Assembly (NCBI RefSeq): GCF_000013625.1
Contig: NC_009659.1
Coordinates: forward strand, 806,001 to 870,000
DNA from: Janthinobacterium sp. Marseille
GTDB lineage: Bacteria; Pseudomonadota; Gammaproteobacteria; Burkholderiales; Burkholderiaceae_D
DNA: 64,000 nt
Direction: 5' to 3'
Part shown: piece after piece, positions 43,068-53,300 of the stretch
How the letters are laid out: every line of letters starts with the position of its first letter
Numbering within the stretch: position 1 is the stretch's first letter
Translations under genes and position numbers: made by a program
Notes under the pieces: model-generated
Told to the model about the DNA's origin: nothing
Seen by the model: the letters and a program-made list of their open reading frames with translations, nothing else
Database searches by the model: none

Positions 43068-44072
43068 ATGCCTGAATCAAACACCGCATCGCTCAATCCG
43101 CAAGTCATCGATAAAGCCGTCGAATGGCTGGTGCATCTGTGGTCGGGCAGCGCTGACTTGGATAGTCGCGCCGCATGGCAGAAATGGCGCGCGGCAGATC
43201 CGGAACATGAACGTGCGTGGCTGCATATCGAAGACGTCAATCAGCAATTGCGCGGGCGTATGAATGGAGTGTCCGCTGATACCGCGATTGCGAGCATTGC
43301 GCAGCCGGCTTCGCGCAGCCGCCGTAAAGCGCTCAAGACTTTCTCTGTAGTTGTGACCGTGGGTACTGCTGCATGGCTGTCATCAGAAACCATGTTGTGG
43401 AAAACGCTGACCAGTGAAATACGCACCGCGACCGGCGAACGACTTAACTTCAAACTGGCTGATGGCACGCAGCTGGAACTCAATACCGATACTGCAGTGA
43501 ATGTGCGCTATGACTCGGCCTTGCGCCTGGTGCAATTGGTGCGTGGTGAATTACTGATCACTACCGCCAAAGATAGTGTTTCTCCGGCACGCCCCTTCAT
43601 GGCGGAAACCGTTGCCGGTCGTATCCTTGCGCTGGGTACAAAATTTACCGTGCGACAGGATGGCGATATTAGCCAGGTTGCAGTGCTGGAAGGGGCGGTG
43701 GAATTAATTCCTGCCAATAATCCCGGACAGGTAGTGCGCCTGGATGCCGGGCAGGCAGGCAGCTTTAATGCCGAAGGTGCGCTGACGCCGCCACAAGCCA
43801 TTAGCGCACAGGCCGCATGGACCGAGGGTGTGCTGATTGCATCTGACATGCGGCTCGATGATTTTATTGCAGAGCTCAAGCGCTATCGTCCCGGGCATCT
43901 GTCATGTGATCCGGCCAGCGCCGGCTTGCGTCTGTCCGGCGTGTTTCCCTTGAATGATATGCAAAAGATACTGACTTCGCTGACAGAAGTATTGCCGGTA
44001 CGGGTGCAAACATTTACCAGGTACTGGACGCGGATAGTGCCGGCAGGGCCTGTGGATACTGCCGCTTCATGA
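43068..44072 (+). CDS. fecR: FecR-type anti-sigma/sigma regulator
   Basis: A 334-residue inner-membrane regulator. The N-terminal cytoplasmic part (1-85) has the FecR signature 'AAWQKWRAADPEHERAWLHI'. A single membrane segment lies at about 88-106 ('TFSVVVTVGTAAWLSSE'). The periplasmic FecR domain (about 115-215) reads 'ATGERLNFKLADGTQLELNT' at its start. The C-terminal part that contacts the receptor's signalling domain is about 240-330. It carries the outer-membrane signal to FecI. Confidence 0.93.
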   Translation: MPESNTASLNPQVIDKAVEWLVHLWSGSADLDSRAAWQKWRAADPEHERAWLHIEDVNQQLRGRMNGVSADTAIASIAQPASRSRRKALKTFSVVVTVGTAAWLSSETMLWKTLTSEIRTATGERLNFKLADGTQLELNTDTAVNVRYDSALRLVQLVRGELLITTAKDSVSPARPFMAETVAGRILALGTKFTVRQDGDISQVAVLEGAVELIPANNPGQVVRLDAGQAGSFNAEGALTPPQAISAQAAWTEGVLIASDMRLDDFIAELKRYRPGHLSCDPASAGLRLSGVFPLNDMQKILTSLTEVLPVRVQTFTRYWTRIVPAGPVDTAAS

Positions 44073-44079
44073 TCATTTA

Positions 44080-44098
44080 AAAATAATTCAATTATTTT
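44080..44098. repeat. AT-rich 9-1-9 palindrome between fecR and the receptor gene
   Basis: AAAATAATT and AATTATTTT flank a single C as a perfect dyad, 69 bp ahead of the receptor start. It could be a weak terminator, a Fur-related site or part of the FecI promoter region. The sequence alone does not decide. Confidence 0.45.
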
Positions 44099-44166
44099 CT
44101 GTACCTTTTCCCGAGCTGCGCGACAACAGAGATAAGAACACTCCATTGACGCCAGAAAAGGTAACC

Positions 44167-46629
44167 ATGAAATCCGCTACAAAGAGCCGTCACGGCACTC
44201 TTTACCTCGCTGCACCACTGAAACTTCAACCATTGGCCCACTCGGTGCGCCTCGCTGTATTCAGTATGGCCGCAGTGGCCCTGACCCTGGGCACACTGGC
44301 GCTCAGCAATGAAGCGCTGGCGCAAACCGCGCAAGCCAGTCCCGCCGGCAAGCGTTACAACATTCCAGCCGGATCGCTGGAAGCCGCATTGACTTCATTT
44401 GCCAAGACTTCGGGCGTATTACTGGTTTACCCGCCTGCTCTGGTCGAGGGTTTGAACAGCCCGGGTTTGCAAGGGGAGTTCGGCATTAATGATGGTGTTG
44501 CCAGGATCCTGCAGGGTAGCAATCTTGAAATCGTCAACAACGGTAATGGCAAGTACACATTAAAAAAGCAAACGACACCAGATAGCGGACTGCTACCGGC
44601 AGTTACCGTGCTGGCGGCAAATGAGAGCTATACACAGTCCTTGCAAAGTGAAGGCAAAGCGGCCGACGGCTATCGCACAAAGTCAGTGTCTTCGATGGGC
44701 GCACTGGGCAATATGGATTTGCGCGATGCGCCATTTGCCGTCAACGTCATATCACAGGAGTTGATACAAAACATCCAGGCGCAATCGCCCGATGATGTGT
44801 ACAAAATCAGTCCATCCACCTTGTCGCAAACGCCGCAAGGTAGCGGCTGGGCGCCGATGGTGAAGATACGCGGCTTCGGTAGTTACGATCGTGCCGAAGA
44901 TGGTTTGCGTCGCTCATACGGCTTCGCGGTATCGATGGAAGATAAAGAGCGCGTTGAAGTATTGAATGGCCTTTCCGGTTTCCTGTTTGGCGCAGCTTCC
45001 CCTGGCGGTATGGTGAACTATGTGAACAAGCGCCCGACCAAGGAGCGCCTGAACAGCATTACGGTAGGTAATTACGGCGGTAGCCAAAATTATATCCATG
45101 GCGACTTTGGCGGCTCGTTCGACGCTGACGGCAAGATCGGTTACCGCGTCAACCTCGTGCGCCAGGATGGTGAGACTGCAGTCGATGATCAAAAGATAGA
45201 CAGAACCCTGGCGAGTGTGGCGCTGGACTTCAATATTACGAACCGGTTCAAGGTCGAGCTCGGTGGTTCCTATAGCGACTACAAGATGCAGGCGCCTACT
45301 GCCTATTGGTTCTTCGACGATGGTGTGCCGCGCATCAAGGCACCGGATTCGAGCAAGAACTGGGGCCAGCCATGGATCCAGGAAGAAATGGAAACAAAAA
45401 AATTGATGGCCAAGGCGACTTTCGAGGCCAATGACCATCTTACCCTGCGCGTGGCATACATACGCGAGGATCAGGACAGGCCCAAGCAGGATCACACCAT
45501 GAATTCTGTCAGTTCGCCGGCGGGGTACTCGCAGATCCGCATCCATTCCGGTTACTCGAAGACACAATCCGAAAGCAAGCAGGCACTTGCCGATCTCTCT
45601 TTTGATACAGGATCAATCAGCCATAAGGTGACGCTGGGTTATTTTGGGTATGCCGATAGCCAATGGCAGACTTCGTATTCTCCGAATTCCGGCTGGCAGG
45701 GGCCATATGGCTTTGGCACGCCTACCCATGTCGCTCAACCAGCATGGCCGGCGGTTCCGCCAAACTCCATGTATTACGCCAGCCGCGTCACCAATGACAA
45801 CTTCATGATCGGTGATCTGGTGAAATTTAATGATCAATGGTCGGCGCTGGTGGGCGTCAATCGCAGCACGATCAAGACCATAAGTCGCGAGCAGGATGGC
45901 AGTGCCAACCCTGAGCAGCCAGACTATAAACGCTCACGCAATTCGCCGAGCGCATCGCTGATATTCAAGCCGGTGCCATGGCTGACAACTTACGCCACTT
46001 ACATTGAAGGTTTGGAGCAAGGGGGCACCGCACCCCTGACCGCCACCAATCCCTTGGCCATCATGCCGCCGATGCAAAGCAAGCAAAAAGAAATCGGCGT
46101 GAAAGCAGAGCTGGGTGGCGTGCTCGTGAGCGGCGCATTGTTTGATATTGAAAAAGCGAGTGAATTCACTGATGCGACCGGGACTTACCGCCAGGACGGC
46201 AGGCAGCGTCATCGCGGCGCCGAAGTATCGGCATTCGGTAAATTGACGAATGCATGGAGCGTAGTAGGTGGCGTGACCATGCTGACAGCCAGGCTGGAAG
46301 GCGGTGAGTTTGATGGTGCTGCACCGCCGAATGTGCCGAAGATACTGGCCAAGCTGTATTCGGAATATGCGCTGCCTTTCGCCACCGGCTTGAGCGTGAG
46401 CGGTGGTGTGTATCACGTCGGCAAGCAGTGGTCATCGGAGACGAATACCAGTCGCTTACCGGCATACACAACAATCGATCTCGGTATGCGCTATGTCACC
46501 AAAGTATCAGGTCGTCCATTGACATTGCGCCTGAACGTCAACAATGTGACGGATAAGGATTACTGGCTCAATAGTTACTACCTTGGCACTCCGCGCAGTG
46601 TGGCATTCTCGGCACAGATGCCGTTTTAA
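44167..46629 (+). CDS. TonB-dependent siderophore receptor with signalling domain
   Basis: An 820-residue outer-membrane receptor. The start at 44167 is preferred over a TTG at 44146. A leader of about 52 residues ends near 'NEALAQ'. The STN signalling domain (about 60-125) reads 'YNIPAGSLEAALTSFAKTSG' and 'LQGEFGINDGVARILQGSNL'. The plug follows ('DAPFAVNVISQELIQNIQAQ'; 'KIRGFGSYDRAEDGLRR'), then a 22-strand barrel ending in Phe ('SVAFSAQMPF'). The sequence resembles ferric hydroxamate or catecholate receptors. It signals via FecR and FecI. No siderophore synthesis gene is present, so it probably takes up foreign siderophores. Confidence 0.94.
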   Translation: MKSATKSRHGTLYLAAPLKLQPLAHSVRLAVFSMAAVALTLGTLALSNEALAQTAQASPAGKRYNIPAGSLEAALTSFAKTSGVLLVYPPALVEGLNSPGLQGEFGINDGVARILQGSNLEIVNNGNGKYTLKKQTTPDSGLLPAVTVLAANESYTQSLQSEGKAADGYRTKSVSSMGALGNMDLRDAPFAVNVISQELIQNIQAQSPDDVYKISPSTLSQTPQGSGWAPMVKIRGFGSYDRAEDGLRRSYGFAVSMEDKERVEVLNGLSGFLFGAASPGGMVNYVNKRPTKERLNSITVGNYGGSQNYIHGDFGGSFDADGKIGYRVNLVRQDGETAVDDQKIDRTLASVALDFNITNRFKVELGGSYSDYKMQAPTAYWFFDDGVPRIKAPDSSKNWGQPWIQEEMETKKLMAKATFEANDHLTLRVAYIREDQDRPKQDHTMNSVSSPAGYSQIRIHSGYSKTQSESKQALADLSFDTGSISHKVTLGYFGYADSQWQTSYSPNSGWQGPYGFGTPTHVAQPAWPAVPPNSMYYASRVTNDNFMIGDLVKFNDQWSALVGVNRSTIKTISREQDGSANPEQPDYKRSRNSPSASLIFKPVPWLTTYATYIEGLEQGGTAPLTATNPLAIMPPMQSKQKEIGVKAELGGVLVSGALFDIEKASEFTDATGTYRQDGRQRHRGAEVSAFGKLTNAWSVVGGVTMLTARLEGGEFDGAAPPNVPKILAKLYSEYALPFATGLSVSGGVYHVGKQWSSETNTSRLPAYTTIDLGMRYVTKVSGRPLTLRLNVNNVTDKDYWLNSYYLGTPRSVAFSAQMPF

Positions 46630-46643
46630 AGCAGAAGCTGTTT

Positions 46644-46679
46644 ATGTAGGTCGGGCACTGCATGCTGCCCGACCTACAT
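46644..46679. repeat. 14-bp perfect palindromic repeat after the receptor gene
   Basis: ATGTAGGTCGGGCA (46644-46657) pairs exactly with TGCCCGACCTACAT (46666-46679) around an 8-nt loop. It lies between convergent receptor and MFS genes. No T-run follows on either strand. It looks like a dispersed REP-type element or a rho-independent-like stop of unusual form. Confidence 0.65.
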
Positions 46680-46685
46680 TCACGG

Positions 46686-47897
46686 CTATTCTTTTTCAGT
46701 CGCGAAATACAATAAGCCGATCACCGGCAGCAACAGCCCAACCCACGACGCCAGTTCCCAGCCGCCATGTGCGTAAGCCCATGCGCCGACGGAAGAACCA
46801 AGCGCGCCACCGAAGTACCAGATAATCATATACACACCGCTGACACGGCCACGGATTTCCCCGCCGAGGCCGAAGATGACGCGTTGCCCGAGCACCAGTG
46901 TGGCAGTCGCACCGAAGTCCAGCAGGATCGCAGCGGTGACCAGCAAGCCCAGCGCCAATGGCGAACCGGGTTCGGCGATGTGCGTGATCAGGAATGCGAT
47001 GGCGACTGCCAGCATGCCCAATGCCGTGGCCGGACGGGTCCAGCCACGATCTGATGCACGTCCCGCAATCGGTGCTGCAATCGCACCGGCCACACCGGCC
47101 AGGGCAAACAGTGCGACACCGGTTTGCGACAGATGGAATACCGGGCCGGTCAGCAGCAAAGGCGTCACCGTCCAGAACAGGATGAAGGCAGCGAACTGGA
47201 AGAAGTGATAGATCGCACGCCTGCGCAAGACCGGTGTTTGGCGTGCCAGCGTGATCATCGAACCGAGCAAATGGCCATAGCTGAACTTGCCTTGCGGCTT
47301 GCGTGTCGGCAAGGCGAAGTGCAGCGAAATGGCGAGCAAAGTCATCACGGCGGCAGACACGATGAAGACCGTATGCCAGGAACTATGGTCGGCGATCAGG
47401 CTGGATATCGGACGCGCCAGCATGATGCCCAGCATCATGCCGCTCATGAGGTTGCCGACGGTACGACCCCGTACTGCTTCCGGTACCAGGTGCGCTGCGT
47501 GCGGTACCAAGATAGGAACAGTGACCGAACCCAGGCCGAGGAACATGCATGCGAGCAAAAAGGCTTCGGCCTTGGTTGCGAGGGCGGCGCCGATCAGGGC
47601 GAGGATGCTTAATGCCATCACGCTGACGGTCAGGCGTTTGGTTTCTATCAGGTCTGCCAGGGGCACGACGAAGATGAGTCCGGTGATGTAGCCGAGTTGG
47701 GTCAGTGTCACGATCAGGCCCGCCGCTTGCAGCGATAAGCCGAGATCCACGCTGATCAGGCGTATCAGCGGTTGTGCGTAATACACATTGGCGGCGATCA
47801 GGCCGCAGGAGAGGGCTAATAAAAATGTCAGCCATGAAGGCAGTGCCTGGGCGGTGACAGGTACAGCGCCGGGGATTGTTTTGGTCAGCATGTTCAT
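46686..47897 (-). CDS. MFS transporter, probable drug efflux
   Basis: A 403-residue major facilitator with 12 predicted helices. 'GLIAANVYYAQPLIRLISVD' (about 35-54), 'VTLTQLGYITGLIFVVPLAD' and the loop 'GRASDRGWTR' are family marks. It faces an 18-bp palindrome 21 bp before the start, and a TetR gene lies just upstream on the same strand. This supports an inducible exporter. The substrate is unknown, though export of a toxic compound is the common role. Confidence 0.88.
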   Translation of the reverse strand: MNMLTKTIPGAVPVTAQALPSWLTFLLALSCGLIAANVYYAQPLIRLISVDLGLSLQAAGLIVTLTQLGYITGLIFVVPLADLIETKRLTVSVMALSILALIGAALATKAEAFLLACMFLGLGSVTVPILVPHAAHLVPEAVRGRTVGNLMSGMMLGIMLARPISSLIADHSSWHTVFIVSAAVMTLLAISLHFALPTRKPQGKFSYGHLLGSMITLARQTPVLRRRAIYHFFQFAAFILFWTVTPLLLTGPVFHLSQTGVALFALAGVAGAIAAPIAGRASDRGWTRPATALGMLAVAIAFLITHIAEPGSPLALGLLVTAAILLDFGATATLVLGQRVIFGLGGEIRGRVSGVYMIIWYFGGALGSSVGAWAYAHGGWELASWVGLLLPVIGLLYFATEKE

Positions 47898-47917
47898 CCA
47901 GTCAAATACTCTAAATA

Positions 47918-47935
47918 AGGAAATAAATATTTCCT
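47918..47935. promoter_or_regulatory. TetR operator in front of the MFS gene
   Basis: AGGAAATAAATATTTCCT is a perfect 8-2-8 palindrome, 21 bp ahead of the MFS start. It shares GGAA-N8-TTCC with the palindrome in front of the TetR gene (48582-48599). Confidence 0.7.
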
Positions 47936-47950
47936 AAATTGGCAAAAAAA

Positions 47951-48571
47951 TTAATCGAGGATTTTCATTGCAGCATCAACGACTGCAATCAATTCTTTAC
48001 GTGTCCTGCCTGCCTTGCCGATGATGATGAGGCCTTGCATCAGGCACAGCATTAATCTTGCTGTTGCTGCGTTGTTACTACCGGCTGCAATGCTGCCATC
48101 AGTTTCACCGAGTTTGAGCAGTTCATTCAAGATGACTTCGCGTCGCTTGAGTGAATCGCGCGCGCGGTTGGCGATTTCTTCGTCGAAGGTTGCCAGCTCC
48201 ACCGTGGTGCTGACGATCAGGCAGCCTTGCATATCGTCACCGGTATTTGACACACCGGCATAAAACATCAGCGCGGCACGCAATTTATCCCGTCCTGATG
48301 TAGCGGCCGCGATGGTCTGGCGCAACGCCCCCTGGCGTACAGACAGCTGGCGATCAATGGCCGCGAGAAACACACCGCGCTTATCCTTGAGCGCCTTATA
48401 TATGCTGCCGACAGTCAGTTCCATCGTTTCAGCGATGTCATTGATGGAAGCACCATGGAAACCGCGCGCACAAAACAAGGGAATGACTTTGTCGAGCGCG
48501 TCGTCCATATCAAATTCGCGCGGACGACCACGCGGATTGGAGAGGGCGGCAGGATGGGAAGCTGGTTTCAT
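47951..48571 (-). CDS. TetR family transcriptional regulator
   Basis: A regulator of 206 residues from the ATG at 48571. An in-frame extension to 48694 would run through the operator and has no similarity, so it is rejected. The helix-turn-helix is 'GFHGASINDIAETMELTVGS' (about 37-56), preceded by 'RGRPREFDMDDALDKVIPLF', the start of the AcrR/TetR fold. The ligand-binding half spans about 75-205. It sits just upstream of the MFS gene and both have matching palindromes, so it very likely represses both. Confidence 0.9.
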   Translation of the reverse strand: MKPASHPAALSNPRGRPREFDMDDALDKVIPLFCARGFHGASINDIAETMELTVGSIYKALKDKRGVFLAAIDRQLSVRQGALRQTIAAATSGRDKLRAALMFYAGVSNTGDDMQGCLIVSTTVELATFDEEIANRARDSLKRREVILNELLKLGETDGSIAAGSNNAATARLMLCLMQGLIIIGKAGRTRKELIAVVDAAMKILD

Positions 48572-48581
48572 GCCGATATTA

Positions 48582-48599
48582 TGGAAGCGATCGTTTCCA
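48582..48599. promoter_or_regulatory. TetR operator in front of the regulator gene
   Basis: TGGAAGCGATCGTTTCCA is palindromic at 8 of 9 pairs, 11 bp ahead of the TetR start. It shares GGAA-N8-TTCC with the site at 47918-47935, indicating autoregulation. Confidence 0.7.
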
Positions 48600-48736
48600 A
48601 AGTCAATATCCGGATTGAAAAATATTCCTGCGATTGTGGAATTGCCAACTATCGCGGGATGGAGATGCAAGGAATTACTTTGCGACAAGGACATGCCTGT
48701 GTGTAAACTGTCGCCTTACTCATTTTTAGCAGAACC

Positions 48737-49543
48737 ATGACCACCAACATTACCGTCAACGATGAACTGAAGGCCTATATCGATCCACTGACCAGCGACG
48801 AATATGCGGCGCTGGAACGCAGCTTGCTGGCGGAAGGTTGCCGTGATGCGCTGGTGCTGTGGGGCGATCTCCTGATCGATGGTCACAATCGCTACGGTAT
48901 TTGCCAGAAGCACGGCATCAACTTTAATACGGTGCAAAACGAGAGCTTCAAATCGATGGACGATGTCCATTTATGGATGATTGATAATCACCTCGGGCGA
49001 CGCAGCGTATCGGACTTCCAGCGCGGTGTGCTGGCTTTGCGCAAGAAGGAAATCCTGTCGACGCGTGTTGCGCAATCGAAGGAAGCGACGGCATCAACGG
49101 ATGCCGAAGCAGCTACGCCGGCCGCGGAAGAACCGGCGCTGACACGCGATGTGATTGCGCGGGCCGCACGCGTCAGCAGCGTGACACTGGGCCAAATCGA
49201 AAAAATCCAGAAAACCGCGACCCCTGAATTGGTCAATGCAGTGAAGAGCGGCGTGGTATCGATTAATGCTGCAGCGGTGATTTCTTCACTGCCGGAAGAA
49301 AAGCAAAAGGAAGCAGTCGCCGGCGGCAAGAAAGAATTACGCCAGGTTGCACGCCAGGTACGCGAAGCCAGGCTGCCGCCGAAGCCGGAGCCGGTGCCAC
49401 CACCTGAGGATGCGACGCCGGACCAGATTACCATCCATAAATTGAATTTGCAGATTATCGAATTAAACGAAGAGCGCGATCAGTTGAAAAAGAAAGTGCA
49501 GCACCTGACCATCGCACTTGCTGAAGCGCGCGGTGCGCAGTAA
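48737..49543 (+). CDS. Solitary ParB-like nuclease-domain protein
   Basis: A 268-residue protein. Residues about 10-95 match the ParB N-terminal (ParB/Srx) fold, with 'DLLIDGHNRYGICQKHG' taking the place of the usual GERR CTP-binding motif. A proline/alanine-rich stretch follows (about 125-140), then a helical part with 'ARAARVSSVTLGQIEKIQKT' like a helix-turn-helix, a Pro-rich linker and a C-terminal coiled coil (about 232-265). There is no ParA partner or parS-like repeat nearby. It is divergent from the TetR gene. A DNA-binding role is likely, but not chromosome partition. Confidence 0.75.
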   Translation: MTTNITVNDELKAYIDPLTSDEYAALERSLLAEGCRDALVLWGDLLIDGHNRYGICQKHGINFNTVQNESFKSMDDVHLWMIDNHLGRRSVSDFQRGVLALRKKEILSTRVAQSKEATASTDAEAATPAAEEPALTRDVIARAARVSSVTLGQIEKIQKTATPELVNAVKSGVVSINAAAVISSLPEEKQKEAVAGGKKELRQVARQVREARLPPKPEPVPPPEDATPDQITIHKLNLQIIELNEERDQLKKKVQHLTIALAEARGAQ

Positions 49544-49599
49544 AGCCCTCTTGAGTTAAGCGATAATGCGAGTCAGCTAGAAGCCGGGGAGAAACGCCA

Positions 49600-50241
49600 G
49601 TGTCATCTGTCTTACTGATCGACGATCATGCAATGTTCCGCGAGGGACTGACACTGGCATTGACGCAGGCTGATCCGACGCTGCAAATCCATTGCGTTGC
49701 CAGCGGCAATGAAGCCCTGCAGTTATTAGAGACTGAAACCTCCATCAGCACTGCCATGATGGATTACTACCTGCCGGATATCGGTGGCGGCGCTTTGCTG
49801 CAACGCTTGCGTCAACTACGCCCGGGACTGCGCATACTTGCATTGTCGGCTTCCGAAGATCCGGATGATGTACGGCATGCACTGGCCAGCGGTGCCCATG
49901 GCTTCATTCACAAATCAGCGGATAGCAAGACCCTGTTTGCCGCATTGAGCAGCGTGATGCAGGGGCGTGGCTATCTGCCGCCGACGTTTAAGCTGGATAC
50001 ACATGATGGCGGCAGCAATGATGATGCATCCCTGCTGAGTCGGCTCACACCGCGCCAGATGGAAGTGTTGCGCCTGATGTGCGATGGCTTGCGCAACGGT
50101 GAAATCGCCGATCAACTGGGGATGACGGAAAAAACCGTAAAAGCGCATGTCAGCGCCGTCCTGTCCGGCCTCGGTGTACTCAACCGCACGCAGGCAACTG
50201 TGGTGGCGCGCCGCGCGGGTTTGCTGGGCAAGCCGCGTTAG
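49600..50241 (+). CDS. Orphan LuxR-family response regulator
   Basis: A 213-residue NarL/FixJ-type regulator with GTG start and a GGGGAG site. The receiver (1-120) keeps the phospho-acceptor Asp in 'TAMMDYYLPDIGGG', the acidic pair in 'LLIDDHAMFREG' and Lys in 'GFIHKSADS'. The LuxR helix-turn-helix is 'GLRNGEIADQLGMTEKTVKA' (about 161-180). No sensor kinase is adjacent. It lies 141 bp ahead of the tpsA gene on the same strand, so control of the secretion system is plausible but unproven. Confidence 0.93.
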   Translation: MSSVLLIDDHAMFREGLTLALTQADPTLQIHCVASGNEALQLLETETSISTAMMDYYLPDIGGGALLQRLRQLRPGLRILALSASEDPDDVRHALASGAHGFIHKSADSKTLFAALSSVMQGRGYLPPTFKLDTHDGGSNDDASLLSRLTPRQMEVLRLMCDGLRNGEIADQLGMTEKTVKAHVSAVLSGLGVLNRTQATVVARRAGLLGKPR

Positions 50242-50382
50242 CTTGTTACAGCAGCCAATCCACACCTGGATGTTGCTAAATTAGTCACAATATCATTTGG
50301 TCCGCATGAGACTTTAGTCCAATGTGGATACAAAGAAAGTTTTCTATCATGCCTGCACTTACAGCAATCAAGCGAGGCCGGC

Positions 50383-53300
50383 ATGAACCATATCTACCGC
50401 GTGATCAGGAGCAGGACCCACGGCGCACTGATCGCCGTCTCCGAACTTTCTACCGGCGGCGGGCGTAACAAGCGCCGTAGCGCGCGACGCCTGGCAGTAC
50501 TCCTGTCCGGCTTGTTGCCGGCAGCACTGGTCTGTGCTGCACCGGTCGGTGGCGAGGTGAGTGCGGGTAGTGGCAATATTTCCCAAAGCGGCAATACCAC
50601 CACCATCCAGCAAAATAGTGATCGCCTCGCGATCAACTGGAACAGCTTCAATATCGGCGCGAATGAGAGCGTGCGCTTCAACCAGCCCGGTGCACATGCG
50701 ATTGCGCTCAATCGTGTACTGGGCCAGGACCCGTCAAAAATCCTCGGCAACCTGTCGGCCAACGGCCAGGTATTTATCCTGAATCCGAATGGCGTCCTGT
50801 TCGGCAATGGTGCGCAAGTCAATGTCGGCGGCCTGGTTGCAACGACCATGAAGCTGAGTGACAGCGACTTCATGAACGGCAATGGCAAGTATGTATTTAC
50901 ACCGGGCGGCGTAGCAGGAGCCAGTGTAGTGAATCAGGGTGAGATCGCAGCTAACGGTGGCTACATCGCCTTGCTGGCACCGAAAGTCATCAACGAAGGA
51001 AAGCTCATTGCAGATGGCGGCAATGTGACGCTGGCGGCGGGAACGGAAATGACCCTGACGCTGGCTGCACATAGCTTGCTGACGCTGAGCATAGACCAGG
51101 GAGCGGTTGATGCGCTGGCCGCCAACCATCACCTGATCCAGGCAGATGGCGGCGTGGTACTGCTGAGCAGCAAAGGGCAGGACGCGGTGCTGTCCGGTGT
51201 GGTCAACAACACGGGCGTCATTCAGGCACGCACAGTCAGCAATCAAAATGGTGAAATCCGCCTGATGGCTTATGGCGGTACCGTATTGGTCGACGGCACA
51301 CTGGATGCGTCCGCCACAGCTGGTGGCAATGGCGGCTTCATCGATACGTCCGGCGGCAAGGTCAAGATCGCAGACAGCGTGCAAGTCACGACAGCAGCAG
51401 CGCGTGGCAAGACCGGCATGTGGCTGATAGACCCGAACGACTTCATCATCGCCAATAGCGGCGGCGACATTGCTGCCACTAGCCTGAGCAGCTTGTTGGG
51501 CGGCACCAATATAACGTTCAAGACCGTTACTGATGGTCATGCCGGTAATGGCGACATCTTTGTCAATGATGCTGTGAGCTGGAACTCGGGGAATACCCTG
51601 ACGCTGGAAGCAGAGCGCAACATCAACCTGAATGCCGCGATCAATGCAGGACAGGGCGGCTTGACACTGAATGCGGTTAATACCATCAGCGCACCGGCAG
51701 CGGTGAACGTCAAAACCTTCACACTGAATGGTGGCAACTGGATACAAAACAGCAGCAACCTGGCCGCCTTTAGCGCGCAGGATTTTCGCATCAACGGCGG
51801 CAGCTTTTTACGTGCAGCCGGTGGCGATGGCAGTAGTGGCAATGCGTATCGGATTGCAGATGTATACGGCTTGCAAGGCGTGGGCAGCAGTCCTGCTTTG
51901 CTGGCAGGCAGCTATCGCCTGACGAATGATATCGATGCCAGTGGTACGGCAAACTGGAACAACGGTGCGGGCTTTGTACCTATCGGCGATGCCGCCAATT
52001 CGTTCAAGGGCAATTTCGACGGGCAAGGCTATGTGGTCGCAAATATGACGATCAATCGCCTGTCGCAGAATTACGTCGGCTTATTTGGCCAGGTTGAAAA
52101 TGGCAGCCTCAGCAATATCGGCGTCATAGGCGGCAGTTTCGTCGGTGCGGCATATGTCGGGCCGCTGGCTGGTTCCTTGCTGAATTCGTCGGTCCACAAT
52201 GCGCACGCTACCGGGAGTGCGAGTGGTAATGAAGGTGGTAGCGATTTTGTCGGTGGTTTGGTGGGCGTCAACTATCAGGGCAGCAGCATCACGAAATCCT
52301 TCGCTACCGGCGTAGTGAGCGGTATCAATAACGTTGGTGGCCTGGTCGGCTGGAACTACGGACAGATAGACCAGGCGTATGCCAGCGGGAATGTGAATGG
52401 GCAGCAGGGTGTGGGTGGCCTGGTCGGTTTGAATGATGGCGGGCAGATCCGCAATGCGTATGCGACCGGCGCGGTCAGGGGTGTTACGGGTGTCGGCGGC
52501 CTGATAGGCAACATCCAGGATGGCGGACAAGTACGCAACACCTATGCAAGCGGGGCCGTTACTGGCAGCGGCAGCAATATCGGCGGGCTGGTTGGCAGTA
52601 ATGAGATCCGGACTCCCGGAGCCACGCTCGCCACGATAGATGCCAGTTATTGGAACACACAGACTTCCGGGCGCGGCAGCAGTGCAGGTGGTGAAGGTCG
52701 CACCACTCAAGAAATGCAGGGTGGAGGCTCACGTCCGATTTTTGCAGGATGGGATTTTGCAAGTATCTGGAAACGGGATGTTGGAGTTCCGGTTTTTGTC
52801 TGGAATTTCACTCCCAAGACGGTTGCGTCTGTCACGCAGAATAATGCTTTGACAGAAAGCGTCACTGCAATACAGGCATCGACAGCGGCAGATACAAAAA
52901 CAGGCACTAGGCAGACAGATGCAAACATTTTATTGAAATCCACCAGTCCTTCTCTCATTGAAACTACGCTGAAAAGCCAAGCTGAGATATTTGAGGAAAA
53001 TATGAAATTGCTCGCGGAGCTGATCGCGAAATCTAAAAAGTTAGCAGACGGTACTGATCCCCAGGTGACGGAGAGTGGTAACGGGAAGATCGATAGTTTG
53101 ATTGGCGATCTTGTGAAAACTATATTGCCAAGTAATGTATTAAACCCGACTCAGATAGCCGCCATCGTTGCCGAAGTAAACAAACAAATAGCTGGTGCTA
53201 AGCCTCTTGATTTAAATAATGTCCAGCCACTGTCTGATCCAGCCGCAAACGGAACCAAAGGTGTCTCAGTAAGTGATGCCAGAAGAAACGCCCTCAACGA

